Assembly: GCF_000479005.1 (NCBI RefSeq)
Contig: NZ_AWXC01000011.1
Span: forward strand, 1-64,000
DNA length: 64,000 nucleotides
Source: Prevotella sp. BV3P1
GTDB lineage: Bacteria; Bacteroidota; Bacteroidia; Bacteroidales; Bacteroidaceae
Direction: 5' to 3'
Shown here piece by piece: positions 49,330-59,642 of this stretch. The stretch's first letter is position 1, and each line of letters begins with the position of its first letter. The notes below the pieces were generated by a model. That model searched no databases and had not been told where the DNA came from. It worked only from the letters and a program-made list of their open reading frames with translations. The position numbers and the translations under genes were made by a program.

Positions 49330-49337
49330 CAAAGATA
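49330..49337 (-). promoter_or_regulatory. Putative -7 element very close to the TetR start codon
   Basis: TATCTTTG on the minus strand ends 8 bp before the ATG, so a transcript from it would have almost no 5' leader. No good -33 is visible. Confidence 0.4.
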
Positions 49338-49490
49338 CAAAAAAGCATAAAAACTTATTCTTCTTTAATGGTTTTTTCTTAACTTTGTTCCGTTATCAAC
49401 TATTTGAACGTTTAATCATTGGGAGAGAAATCTGGGTACTGCTCTACGAAGCTCATGCCCTTTTCGCTCTCCATTCAGTACTATAATTCA

Positions 49491-51782
49491 ATGTTAAAAA
49501 TTACCAAAGAAGCAGCTCTTGCTTACCATGAGGGAGAACGTCCCGGCAAAATTGAAGTAAAACCGACCAAACCATACAGAACACAAACAGACCTGAGCTT
49601 GGCCTATTCACCAGGCGTGGCCTATCCGTGTCTTGAGATTCAGAACAATGAAAATGACGCTTACAAATATACTAACAAGGGAAACTTAGTCGCAGTGATT
49701 TCTAACGGAACGGCTGTGCTGGGCTTAGGGGACATTGGTGCCATGAGTGGCAAGCCCGTGATGGAAGGCAAAGGCTTGCTGTTCAAGATATATGGCGGCA
49801 TCGATGTTTTCGACATTGAGGTAGACGAGAAAGACCCCGTGAAGTTTTGTGAGACCGTTGAAAGAATCGCACCATCGTTTGGCGGCATCAATCTGGAAGA
49901 CATCAAAGCACCGGAATGTTTCTACATAGAGGAAAGATTGAAGAAAAATCTCGACATCCCCGTGATGCACGACGACCAACATGGCACGGCCATCATATCA
50001 GCCGCAGGTCTGAAAAACGCTTTAGAAGTAGCCGGCAAAGACATCAAGCAGGCCAAACTGGTTATTAATGGCGCTGGAGCCGCTGCCATCAGCTGTACCA
50101 AATTGTATGTAGCCTTGGGGGTAAAGAAAGAAAATATCCTGATGCTGGACTCGCACGGAGTGATTACAAAAGACCGTACAGACCTGAACCCACAAAAAGA
50201 AATGTTCGCCACCGACCGGAAGGACGTACACACGTTGGAGGAAGCCATTAAGGATGCCGATGTGTTCGTGGGCTTATCAAGAGGTAATATCCTATCCAAA
50301 GACATGATTCGTTCGATGGCTTCCAATCCTATCGTGTTCGCATTGGCCAATCCCGTGCCTGAAATTAGCTACGAAGATGCCCTTGACAGTCGGCCAGACG
50401 TCATCATGTCGACCGGTCGCAGCGATTATCCTAATCAGATTAATAATGTCATCGGCTTCCCATACATCTTCCGTGGAGCACTGGATGTACATGCCAAGGC
50501 CATCAATGAGGAAATGAAGATGGCCGCCGTACATGCCATTGCCGACCTTGCGAAACAACCCATTCCGGATGTGGTCAATGAAGTTTATCACATCAATGAC
50601 TTGAATTTCGGCCCCAAGTATTTCATTCCAAAGCCCATAGACCCGCGCCTCATCACAGAAGTGAGTGCGGCTGTAGCCAAAGCAGCCGTAGACAGTGGGG
50701 TGGCCAGGACACCTATCAAGGACTGGAATAAATACAAGGAGAATTTGAAGTTGCTGCTCGGACAGGAATCTAAGTTTACGAGAACGCTGCATGCCACGGC
50801 CGCTCGCCATCCACAGCGCATTGTGTTCGCAGAAGGTGCCCACCCCACCATGATGAAAGCAGCCGTGCAGGCGAAGCAAGAAGGCATTTGCTTCCCTATT
50901 CTGTTGGGAAATCCGGACAGACTTAACCGACTGGCCAGCCGACTGAAACTCGACCTCACGGGCATCAAAATTATAGATATGCGCGCAGATAAGGAACAAG
51001 GAAAGCGTGCGAAGTTTGCCAAACACCTGTCAGAAAAGCTTGAACGACAAGGGTATACCTTCGAAGAAGCTTACGACAAAATGTACGAGCGCAACTATTT
51101 TGGCATGTCGATGGTTGAACATGGTGATGCCGATGGGTTCATCACAGGACTCTACACAAAATACTCGAACACCATCAAGGTGGCCAAAGAAGTGATTGGT
51201 ATTCGTCCTGGATACAATACCTTTGCCACCATGCACATCCTTGACACCAAAAAAGGCATCTACTACATTTCTGACACCTTAATCAACAGGCACCCAGACG
51301 AGAATGTGCTGTATGACATTGCACGCCTCAGCGCTGACGCAGTAAGATTCTTCAATGACAAGCCGGTCATGGCGATGATCAGCTATTCCAACTTCGGAAC
51401 AGATACGATTGGAAGTCCGCAAAAGGTTCATGCCGCAGTAGAAAGAATGCAACAAGAGTTCCCTGACTTGACTATCGATGGAGAAATGCAGGTTAATTTT
51501 GCCATGGATAAAAATTTACGCGACGACAAATATCCATTCACACGCTTGAGGGGAAAGAACGTCAACACGCTGGTTTTCCCCAATATGAGCAGTGCCAACG
51601 GCTGTTATAAATTGCTACAAGCCCTCAATTCGGATGCAGAAATCATCGGACCGATACAAATGGGATTGAAAAAACCAATCCATTTTACCGACTTCGAATG
51701 TTCTGTGCGCGACATTGTAAACATCACTGCCGTAGCTGCCATCGATGCATACGTGGAGAAAATCAAGAATTCAAAAAAATAA
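49491..51782 (+). CDS. maeB: NADP-dependent malic enzyme with phosphotransacetylase domain (MaeB)
   Basis: 763 aa from ATG 49491 (MLKITKEAALAYHEGERPG), the standard family start; the frame upstream to 49419 is not typical. Malic enzyme part: SLAYSPGVAYPCLEI, VISNGTAVLGLGDIGAM, MHDDQHGTA and the dinucleotide fold VINGAGAAAISC near 190. Residues ~430-763 are the phosphotransacetylase-like domain (VFAEGAHPTMMKAA, EHGDADGFITGLYTKYS), which in MaeB is regulatory. It converts malate to pyruvate, supplying NADPH. A -7 box TAACTTTG lies at 49380-49387. Confidence 0.95.
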   Translation: MLKITKEAALAYHEGERPGKIEVKPTKPYRTQTDLSLAYSPGVAYPCLEIQNNENDAYKYTNKGNLVAVISNGTAVLGLGDIGAMSGKPVMEGKGLLFKIYGGIDVFDIEVDEKDPVKFCETVERIAPSFGGINLEDIKAPECFYIEERLKKNLDIPVMHDDQHGTAIISAAGLKNALEVAGKDIKQAKLVINGAGAAAISCTKLYVALGVKKENILMLDSHGVITKDRTDLNPQKEMFATDRKDVHTLEEAIKDADVFVGLSRGNILSKDMIRSMASNPIVFALANPVPEISYEDALDSRPDVIMSTGRSDYPNQINNVIGFPYIFRGALDVHAKAINEEMKMAAVHAIADLAKQPIPDVVNEVYHINDLNFGPKYFIPKPIDPRLITEVSAAVAKAAVDSGVARTPIKDWNKYKENLKLLLGQESKFTRTLHATAARHPQRIVFAEGAHPTMMKAAVQAKQEGICFPILLGNPDRLNRLASRLKLDLTGIKIIDMRADKEQGKRAKFAKHLSEKLERQGYTFEEAYDKMYERNYFGMSMVEHGDADGFITGLYTKYSNTIKVAKEVIGIRPGYNTFATMHILDTKKGIYYISDTLINRHPDENVLYDIARLSADAVRFFNDKPVMAMISYSNFGTDTIGSPQKVHAAVERMQQEFPDLTIDGEMQVNFAMDKNLRDDKYPFTRLRGKNVNTLVFPNMSSANGCYKLLQALNSDAEIIGPIQMGLKKPIHFTDFECSVRDIVNITAVAAIDAYVEKIKNSKK

Positions 51783-51796
51783 ATTTAATGTAGAAA

Positions 51797-51840
51797 GTGC
51801 CAACAACGCAGTTAATGCTGCTTGTTGGCATTTGCATTTT
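51797..51840 (+). terminator. Hairpin terminator after maeB
   Basis: TGCCAACAA/TTGTTGGCA plus GCAG/CTGC, with a C/T interruption, form a long stem (51798-51811 with 51818-51830). The following T run is weak. Confidence 0.6.
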
Positions 51841-51860
51841 GTATATCAACCCATTGCTAC

Positions 51861-52700
51861 ATGATTACATTTCCATGTGCCAAAATCAATTTAGGCCTTA
51901 ACGTAGTAGGCATTCGGCCAGATGGTTACCATGACATAGAAACCGTGTTCTTCCCTATTCCGCTGCACGACACGCTTGAAATAACACGCATGGACGAACA
52001 GTTTCCATCCGATAATCCGTGCGATTTGAAGATAACAGGGAAGGCACTCGATGTTCACGAAGACAACAATCTCGTCATCCAGGCTTACCATTTGCTGGCA
52101 AAAGACTTCCCACTACCGCGCATTCACGCTCATCTTTACAAGAAAATCCCCTCACAAGCGGGCTTAGGAGGCGGGTCGAGTGATGCAGCTTTCATGATTA
52201 GACTGCTCAATGAGCAATTCAAACTCAATCTCACCACCGCTAACATGGAGCAATATGCTGCCCAACTGGGTGCTGATTGCGCCTTCTTCATCACCGCCAA
52301 GCCTTCATTTGCATCGGGAATTGGTGACCAACTCGTGCCAACAGAGCTGCCAAAAAGGAATCTTGAAGGGTGTTTTCTCGCACTGATTAAGCCCGACATA
52401 GCCGTTTCTACCAAAGATGCTTACGCCAAAATTGAGGTGAAACGACCTGTCAAATGCTGCCGTGACATCATCGGTCAGCCCATAGAAACGTGGAAAGACG
52501 AACTGATGAATGACTTTGAAATACCCGTATTCAAATTGTATCCGAAGTTGAAGCACATCAAAGAGCAGCTCTACCAGCAAGGGGCTGTGTATGCAGCCAT
52601 GAGCGGAAGCGGCAGTACCATCTATGGTATTTTCAAAAAAGAGCCACAAGGAATCAGTCAGTTGTTCAACGATTGCTTTACAACCGTACTTACATTATAG
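51861..52700 (+). CDS. ispE: 4-diphosphocytidyl-2-C-methyl-D-erythritol kinase IspE
   Basis: 279 aa from ATG 51861. Start chosen because the IspE N-terminus (ITFPCAKINLGLNVVG) follows at once and upstream codons overlap the maeB terminator. GHMP motifs: IRPDGYHDIETVF, KKIPSQAGLGGGSSDAAFMI near residue 93, and AMSGSGSTIYGIF near 250. It phosphorylates CDP-methylerythritol in the MEP isoprenoid pathway. It converges with the murU-like gene. Confidence 0.95.
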   Translation: MITFPCAKINLGLNVVGIRPDGYHDIETVFFPIPLHDTLEITRMDEQFPSDNPCDLKITGKALDVHEDNNLVIQAYHLLAKDFPLPRIHAHLYKKIPSQAGLGGGSSDAAFMIRLLNEQFKLNLTTANMEQYAAQLGADCAFFITAKPSFASGIGDQLVPTELPKRNLEGCFLALIKPDIAVSTKDAYAKIEVKRPVKCCRDIIGQPIETWKDELMNDFEIPVFKLYPKLKHIKEQLYQQGAVYAAMSGSGSTIYGIFKKEPQGISQLFNDCFTTVLTL

Positions 52701-52732
52701 GTTTTGAGAGTTGACTAAGGTGAAGCGTCTGC

Positions 52733-53461
52733 TCACAGTTGATGCAGAAACTCTTCAGCTGCATGCAGCGTTTCTTGCTTGCCAACATCCATCAGCTTAA
52801 AGTTTGACTCTACATGTCCAATGATGGGAACCTGATTGCACACGCTTAAATAGAAATCAATCACGCCAAAACGGTCAGGAAAAGAATCCATCCATGGAAA
52901 CAATTGTGGTGAAAAGGTGTGAATACCGGCGAAGGCAAGCTTCTTGTACTGTGCCACATTTAAGTTTGAATAGGGCGAACGAACCTCCCCTGTCTTCACG
53001 TTCGTCCAACCAACCAAGCGCATATCGTCGTCAAAAAGCAAGTAACGATTGGTATTACGCTCGCTTACCAACAAGGTTGCCGCAGCTTCCGTATGCGCGA
53101 AATAAAAGCGTTGAAGGTTGATGTTGCTTAGTATATCAACGTTATGAATCAATATTCTGGTGTCTTCAAACAAATGTTTGGCAGCCTTAATACCACCTCC
53201 CGTATCGAGCAACTGGTTGGTTTCGTCGCTGATACGGATATCTAAACCAAAATAATGATTTGCCTCTAAGTACTGAATGATTTGCTCGGAGAAATGATGC
53301 ACATTGACAATAATACGATTAAAACCCGCATCTTTTAACTTGAATATCACCTGTTTGAGCAAAGGTTCACCTCCAACTTCCACCAAAGCCTTAGGCACAT
53401 GGTCGGTCAGCGGTTTGAGTCGGGTTCCCAATCCCGCTGCTAAAATCATTGCTTGCATCAT
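52733..53461 (-). CDS. murU: Sugar-1-phosphate nucleotidyltransferase (MurU-like)
   Basis: 242 aa from ATG 53461. The nucleotidyltransferase signature AMILAAGLGTRLKPLTDHVP begins at residue 4, followed by PKALVEVGGEPLLKQ, ETNQLLDTGGGIKAAKHLF and LIHNVDILSNIN (metal-binding Asp). This matches MurU, which makes UDP-MurNAc from MurNAc-1-P, rather than the longer GlmU or RmlA types. It follows the amgK-like gene by 86 bp on the same strand; in Pseudomonas amgK and murU are also paired. The MurNAc-1-P substrate is inferred from that pairing. Confidence 0.85.
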   Translation of the reverse strand: MMQAMILAAGLGTRLKPLTDHVPKALVEVGGEPLLKQVIFKLKDAGFNRIIVNVHHFSEQIIQYLEANHYFGLDIRISDETNQLLDTGGGIKAAKHLFEDTRILIHNVDILSNINLQRFYFAHTEAAATLLVSERNTNRYLLFDDDMRLVGWTNVKTGEVRSPYSNLNVAQYKKLAFAGIHTFSPQLFPWMDSFPDRFGVIDFYLSVCNQVPIIGHVESNFKLMDVGKQETLHAAEEFLHQL

Positions 53462-53547
53462 ATTTTGATCTTCCTTCATCATTACTTATCGCTCCAAATC
53501 GTCGCTGTCAAAACCGATAGACATTCAAGTTTTCACGCTCAGAATGG

Positions 53548-55089
53548 CTATTTTGCCTCCAACGTTTGCTCTATTTTCTGTTCACGGTGGTTAATTCTTA
53601 CCTCAATTCCGAACTTGTCATGAATGTGTTCTGCCAAATGTTGCGCACAATATACGCTGCGGTGTTGTCCGCCTGTGCAACCAAATGAGAATATCAAACT
53701 GGTAAATCCCCGCTCAATGTATCGTGCCACGTGACGATCGGCCAATTGGTATACGCTTTCAAGGAAGACGAGTATCTCGCCATCATCTTCCAAGAAACGA
53801 ATCACAGGCTCATCCAAACCCGTCAAATTCTTATAAGGTTCATATCGTCCGGGATTGTGAGTGGACCGACAGTCAAACACATAGCCGCCCCCATTTCCTG
53901 TGGGATCTTCAGGAATACCTTTGTGATATGAAAAACTGTTCACACGAACAATCAGCTCACCTTTATCATCATATTTGGAAAAAGTGGCGGGTCCATCCAC
54001 CGGATTGGCCTTAAATATATTGTTATCCGTAATCTTGAAGCCATCAGTTCTTTTCACTTTTCTCTCCTCCTTGTTAGCAAATTGAGGCAATTCCGTCATC
54101 TCTTTGAGGACGCTCATCATGTATGGATAGGGAAAAACATGCTCGCCAAGCTTTATAAGCTCACGAAGATTCTGCATGGCTGCTGGAATAGACTGAATGA
54201 AATGTTTCTTCCGCTCGAAATATCCACGAAAGCCGTAAGCTCCCAGGACCTGTAACGTGCGAAACAACACAAAGAGATTCAATCGCTCAACGAAGTGCCT
54301 GCTTGATGGAACTTCCGTATATTGTTTCAAAGACTCATAATAAGCGGACACCAAATCACGACGCAATTTAAAAGGATATTTAGCTGATGCCTGCCATAGG
54401 AAAGACGCTAAGTCATAATAGTATGGCCCTTTTCTTCCTCCTTGATAGTCAATAAAATAGGGATTACCATCGTTGTCAAGCATCACATTGCGTGCTTGAA
54501 AATCGCGATACAAGAAACATTCCGCTGGCTCTGCCGTCAAATCTTTGGCAAACATACGAAAGTTGGCCTCTAACATCAGCTCGTGGAAATCGATTCCAGT
54601 CGCTTTCAGAAAGCAATACTTGAAATAATTCAGGTCAAACAACACGCTTTCTACATTGAATTCGGGTTGCGGATAACACTGTTGAAAGTCGAGTCCAACG
54701 GCTCCCCTCACTTGCATTTCGGACAGTGCTTGAAGCGTTTTGGTCAACAGCTGCTTTTCTTTTTGCGTGTATCTGCCGCCAGCATCACGGGCACTTTTCA
54801 ACATATCAAACAGCGAAGTATGTCCCAAATCAGTCTGGAGATACCTCAGTTCATCGTCACTAACAGCCAAAATCTGAGGAACCGGAAGCTGTTTGTCCGT
54901 AAAATGCTCCGTGAGATAAATGAACGCATGATTTTCATCCCGACTGGTACCTATCACTGCAATCACCGATTGGCCTGATTTGTTGCCAAAACGATAATAA
55001 ACACGATTGCTGCCAGCCCCTTCCAACTTCTCTATAGTGGAAGGTTTCTCACCCGCCCATTGCGCATAAAGTTCTATAAGTTTCTCCAT
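53548..55089 (-). CDS. amgK: AmgK-like amino-sugar kinase fused to a RapZ C-terminal domain
   Basis: 513 aa from ATG 55089 (MEKLIELYAQWAGEKP); the frame extends 59 codons upstream without family features. Residues ~1-330 are an aminoglycoside-phosphotransferase-fold kinase like AmgK: GAGSNRVYYRF nucleotide loop, catalytic FLYRDFQARN (D196, N201) and metal-binding FIDYQGG (D214). Residues ~378-505 match the RapZ C-terminal domain: FDCRSTHNPGRYEPYKNLTG and FGCTGGQHRSVYCAQHLAEH (470-486). The RapZ P-loop domain is absent. In E. coli that domain binds GlcN6P and sRNAs. Paired with murU, the enzyme probably phosphorylates MurNAc/GlcNAc at C1 and may sense amino-sugar phosphate. Confidence 0.87.
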   Translation of the reverse strand: MEKLIELYAQWAGEKPSTIEKLEGAGSNRVYYRFGNKSGQSVIAVIGTSRDENHAFIYLTEHFTDKQLPVPQILAVSDDELRYLQTDLGHTSLFDMLKSARDAGGRYTQKEKQLLTKTLQALSEMQVRGAVGLDFQQCYPQPEFNVESVLFDLNYFKYCFLKATGIDFHELMLEANFRMFAKDLTAEPAECFLYRDFQARNVMLDNDGNPYFIDYQGGRKGPYYYDLASFLWQASAKYPFKLRRDLVSAYYESLKQYTEVPSSRHFVERLNLFVLFRTLQVLGAYGFRGYFERKKHFIQSIPAAMQNLRELIKLGEHVFPYPYMMSVLKEMTELPQFANKEERKVKRTDGFKITDNNIFKANPVDGPATFSKYDDKGELIVRVNSFSYHKGIPEDPTGNGGGYVFDCRSTHNPGRYEPYKNLTGLDEPVIRFLEDDGEILVFLESVYQLADRHVARYIERGFTSLIFSFGCTGGQHRSVYCAQHLAEHIHDKFGIEVRINHREQKIEQTLEAK

Positions 55090-55285
55090 ATATTTCAATT
55101 CTTCTCCCCTTTGCTCCACAGGATTACAGCTCATTGAACCGTAACACATTCGTTGTTGAAAGGTGATTTCGACAGAATGACAAGACAAAATTAAGCATTT
55201 TTTAATGAAAAAACGGATGAATGGACAGGAAAAGAAAAATATATCCTCCCTCAACAACAGCCCCAAGCATGCGGAAAGGTCTAAC

Positions 55286-55321
55286 TAAAAAAAGAATCGG
55301 ATGTCATCCCGACATCCGATT
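55286..55321 (-). terminator. Terminator/attenuator upstream of amgK-rapZ
   Basis: On the minus strand a perfect 11-bp stem (arms 55295-55305 and 55311-55321) with a 5-nt loop is followed by a T7 run. It lies ~110 nt after a promoter and ~200 nt before the amgK start. Confidence 0.85.
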
Positions 55322-55409
55322 TAAAAAACAAACTACTTAAAAACTAATCTACTAAAACAAATCAAAAATATCTTTTCTACTTAACACTTTAATCAATATT
55401 TTCCTATTT
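55287..55409 (-). ncRNA. Candidate small RNA or attenuated leader (~120 nt) upstream of amgK-rapZ
   Basis: Bounded by a strong minus-strand promoter (55416-55445) and the terminator at 55286-55321. The body is U-rich with no convincing ORF. It is either an independent sRNA or the 5' leader of amgK-murU controlled by termination. In enterobacteria RapZ acts through the sRNAs GlmY and GlmZ, which makes the position notable; I see no sequence similarity to those RNAs. Confidence 0.5.
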
Positions 55410-55415
55410 ACGTTG

Positions 55416-55445
55416 CAAAGATATATGTTTTGATTTATATTTCAA
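55416..55445 (-). promoter_or_regulatory. Promoter of the leader/sRNA unit
   Basis: On the minus strand TTG (plus 55443-55445) and TATCTTTG (plus 55416-55423) are 19 bp apart, a textbook arrangement. Confidence 0.75.
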
Positions 55446-55490
55446 AATTTTTTGATATGAAAAAAAACACATTTATAATACAACATGCAT

Positions 55491-55528
55491 AAAAAAAGAG
55501 GGTGCACCTACAAATAGACACACCCTCT
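55491..55528 (-). terminator. Intrinsic terminator after groEL
   Basis: On the minus strand an 8-bp AGAGGGTG/CACCCTCT stem is followed by a T7 run, 25 bp past the groEL stop. Confidence 0.9.
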
Positions 55529-55552
55529 CGTTTATATGAATCAAATTGTTTT

Positions 55553-57196
<1,644 letters not shown>

Positions 57197-57247
57197 TTAT
57201 ATTGGTTCTATAGTATGTTAATCGTAAAAAATGCACCTGTGTGGTAC

Positions 57248-57517
57248 TTACTTGACCACAGCAAGAACATCGCTCTGACGCATAATTAAATAGGTGTCAC
57301 CGTCAAATTCTAATTCCGTGCCACTATATTTTCCGTATAGCACCTCATCCCCTTCCTTAAGAATCATCTCTTCGTCTTTCGTACCGTTACCCACGGCTAC
57401 CACTTTACCATGCAATGGTTTTTCTTTTGCGGTGTCTGGAATAATGATTCCACCTACTTTCTCTTCTGCTGGTGCTGGAGCAACCAACACTCTGTCTGCT
57501 AATGGTTTAACTTTCAT
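57248..57517 (-). CDS. groES: Co-chaperonin GroES (Hsp10)
   Basis: 89 aa, complete. Start [19 protein letters not shown], mobile loop [17 protein letters not shown] (residues ~19-35) and C-terminal [16 protein letters not shown]. It caps GroEL. It is the first gene of groESL. No housekeeping TAnnTTTG box is seen in its 86-bp proximal leader; instead a sigma-54-like element and dyad repeats lie upstream at 57611-57718. Confidence 0.98.
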   Translation of the reverse strand: MKVKPLADRVLVAPAPAEEKVGGIIIPDTAKEKPLHGKVVAVGNGTKDEEMILKEGDEVLYGKYSGTELEFDGDTYLIMRQSDVLAVVK

Positions 57518-57610
57518 AATAATAATTTTTAAGTTCTTCTATTTTCAATTAGTCAATCTTGAGAGATGTTCAATATCTTCAGAACACCAAACTACAAGAC
57601 TCACCCTTTC

Positions 57611-57629
57611 CATGCGAAAAACGTGCCAA
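57611..57629 (-). promoter_or_regulatory. Sigma-54-like promoter for groESL
   Basis: On the minus strand TTGGCACGTTTTTCGCATG matches the -24/-12 pattern TGGCAC-N5-TTGCA with one mismatch, and the invariant GG and GC are exactly 10 bp apart. The predicted start near 57603 gives an 86-nt leader. Confidence 0.5.
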
Positions 57630-57639
57630 CTCAGCCGCA

Positions 57640-57718
57640 TGTCATTTTTGTCAGTCTGCTGTCTGCCACTTTTGTCAGTCTGCTGCCTGTTAAATCTGTT
57701 ATCTGCCAAATTTGTCAG
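57640..57718 (-). repeat. Three dyad repeats upstream of groES
   Basis: Three copies of CTGnCA-N4-TGnCAG-type dyads lie at 57640-57654, 57663-57678 and 57703-57718, ending 24 and 40 bp apart. Two end in the identical TTTGTCAG and begin CTGCCA. They sit 11-107 bp upstream of the sigma-54-like -24 element, where activator sites could lie. Confidence 0.6.
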
Positions 57719-57864
57719 TACATGCGCTAACTCTTCCACTGCTGGTGACACATATTTACATAGAAATGTTCATGACCCATTTAGGTGGAATAAAATTAAG
57801 TGAACGATGAAGCACGAAGGTCGCACCTATTGTTGATATTTTTTATCAAATTTCGCCTTTAAAA

Positions 57865-58195
57865 CGGCACTTGTAAATCTTCAATCTAGAAAAAATCAAT
57901 AGGCCTGGAGGATGCAGACAAGAGTTCATCTTGCAAGAAAAATGGCATTTTGGCGCAAAGTCAATGTGTTTGCCTCTCAAGATGCATCACTTTAGCGGCC
58001 AATTCACATGACTTATCTGCACAAAAGCATGCAAATAACACCTTTAGAGCATTGCTTTTGACTTAAAAAACCGTGTAAAATGGGCACAAAACAAGCCACC
58101 AAAACTGTAACATTCTGACCATCAACCACATTCAAAGCCCGCTCATTTTTGGCGTATTTGCAACAAGGTGTAGGGTTGTTGACAAATAAGCCAAG
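57865..58195. repeat. Dispersed intergenic element, copy F
   Basis: About 330 bp. It contains AATCTAGAAAAAAT near 57883, the five-unit dyad array (57957-58066), a TGACCATCAACCAC segment at 58116, and an 11-nt-loop hairpin with near-complementary arms GGCGTATTTG and CAAATAAGCC (58151-58192). It is homologous to copy E and similar in layout to copy C. It lies between divergent groES and galE. Confidence 0.7.
57957..58066. repeat. 22-bp degenerate array F (5 units)
   Basis: Units start at 57957, 57979, 58001, 58023 and 58045. Unit 1 begins AAAGTCAATG like arrays B and D, and units 4-5 have the AGCATGC and AGCATTGCT cores of arrays C and E. It therefore links the two core types in one array. Confidence 0.88.
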
Positions 58196-58315
58196 CATGA
58201 AGAGGTTGGGTGTCAAGAAATTTCACTTGCATGTATCAGCATGATTTTCATCTTGACAACAGATATTCTCTTTCGATTTTTTAGTACATCCAGTCTATGT
58301 TTCGGGATTTTTTTC

Positions 58316-58323
58316 TACCTTTG
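58316..58323 (+). promoter_or_regulatory. Putative -7 element for galE
   Basis: TACCTTTG lies 41 bp before the galE ATG. The -33 region (TTTCG near 58298) is weak. Confidence 0.6.
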
Positions 58324-58364
58324 CAAGACACATATTTATAAACAACCAAAATTAAGCATTAGAG

Positions 58365-59402
58365 ATGAAACAGACGATTCTTGTCACTGGCGGAACTGGA
58401 TTTATCGGTTCGCACACAACCGTTGAACTACAAGAGGCGGGCTACAACGTTGTTATTGTAGACAATCTTTCCAACTCAAAGATAGAAGTCCTTGATGGCA
58501 TCGAAAAAATTACAGGAACACGCCCCTGCTTTGAGAAGATAGACCTGTGCAATAAAGAAGAAACGGAAGCTGTTTTCAAGAAATATAACAACATTGCCGG
58601 CATCATCCACTTCGCTGCCTCCAAGGCCGTTGGTGAGAGTGTGGAGAAACCCTTGTTGTATTACAGAAACAACATCACCTCTTTAATCAACCTGCTGGAG
58701 CTGATGCCCAAGTATCATGTCAAAGGAATCATCTTCTCGAGCAGCTGTACCGTGTACGGTCAGCCCACCAAGGAGAACCTCCCCGTGACAGAGGAAGCAC
58801 CTATCCAAAAGGCACTTTCGCCCTACGGTAACACCAAACAGATTAACGAAGAAATCATACAAGACTATATTCACAGCGGTGCGGCCATCAAGAGCATCAT
58901 CCTTAGATACTTCAATCCCATTGGTGCGCATCCATCTGCCCTGATTGGCGAGTTGCCCAACGGCGTGCCAAACAATTTGATTCCATACGTTACGCAAACA
59001 GCCATGGGCATTCGCAAGCAGCTGACCATCTTCGGAAACGATTACGACACACCCGACGGAACGTGCATTCGCGACTATATCTATGTGGTGGATTTGGCCA
59101 AGGCGCACGTCGCTGCCATGAAAAGGGTGCTGGAAGAAGACGTCGATTGCATGGAAATATTCAATATCGGCACGGGAAAAGGCGAGTCTACGCTCGAAAT
59201 CGTTGAGGGATTTGAGAAAGCAACGGGGGTAAAACTCAATTGGAAGTTTGGCCCGCGGCGTGAAGGTGACATCGAAAAAGTATGGGGCAACGTAGACAAA
59301 GCCAACCAAGTGTTGGGTTGGAAAGCAGACACACCCATTGAAGATGTGCTGGCATCAGCCTGGAAATGGCAGGAGAAATTGCGTGAAGACGGGGTGATGT
59401 AA
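58365..59402 (+). CDS. galE: UDP-glucose 4-epimerase
   Basis: 345 aa extended short-chain dehydrogenase. The NAD-binding loop is VTGGTGFIGSHTTVEL at residue 6; the catalytic set is S-S-C-T plus YGNTK (IIFSSSCTVYG near 125 and SPYGNTKQINEEII near 150). FGNDYDTPDGTCIRDYIYVVDLAKAH and GTGKGESTLEIV are typical GalE blocks. It interconverts UDP-glucose and UDP-galactose, completing galactose use and supplying glycan synthesis. It stands alone with its own -7 box. A stem (59459-59466 with 59490-59497) follows without a strong T run. Confidence 0.95.
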   Translation: MKQTILVTGGTGFIGSHTTVELQEAGYNVVIVDNLSNSKIEVLDGIEKITGTRPCFEKIDLCNKEETEAVFKKYNNIAGIIHFAASKAVGESVEKPLLYYRNNITSLINLLELMPKYHVKGIIFSSSCTVYGQPTKENLPVTEEAPIQKALSPYGNTKQINEEIIQDYIHSGAAIKSIILRYFNPIGAHPSALIGELPNGVPNNLIPYVTQTAMGIRKQLTIFGNDYDTPDGTCIRDYIYVVDLAKAHVAAMKRVLEEDVDCMEIFNIGTGKGESTLEIVEGFEKATGVKLNWKFGPRREGDIEKVWGNVDKANQVLGWKADTPIEDVLASAWKWQEKLREDGVM

Positions 59403-59576
59403 ACCCTTATCAACCCTTCTGAAAAAGGAACGAGGCATCATCCAGCCGTGCTATCTATCAGCCAGTTGGCCCATGCATGCAGCATGATGACTGGCTGGTT
59501 ATGTATAATTTTGTTAATATTGTTTAACAAAACACCTTTCAAGGAGTTGATATTTCGACAGATAAGCTTTTTATCG

Positions 59577-59584
59577 TAAATTTG
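59577..59584 (+). promoter_or_regulatory. Putative -7 element for rpsP
   Basis: TAAATTTG lies 59 bp before the rpsP ATG and fits TAnnTTTG. The leader contains a short TGTCA/TTGAC-type stem that I cannot interpret. Confidence 0.5.
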
Positions 59585-59642
59585 CACCCGCTGTCACGAG
59601 TTGACGGCATCAATTCAAACCTAAAAATAATAAAACAAAAAA

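Noticed and set aside
55287-55409. Homologue of the enterobacterial sRNAs GlmY or GlmZ
   Set aside because: No sequence similarity to those RNAs is visible; only the position near a RapZ-type domain is suggestive.
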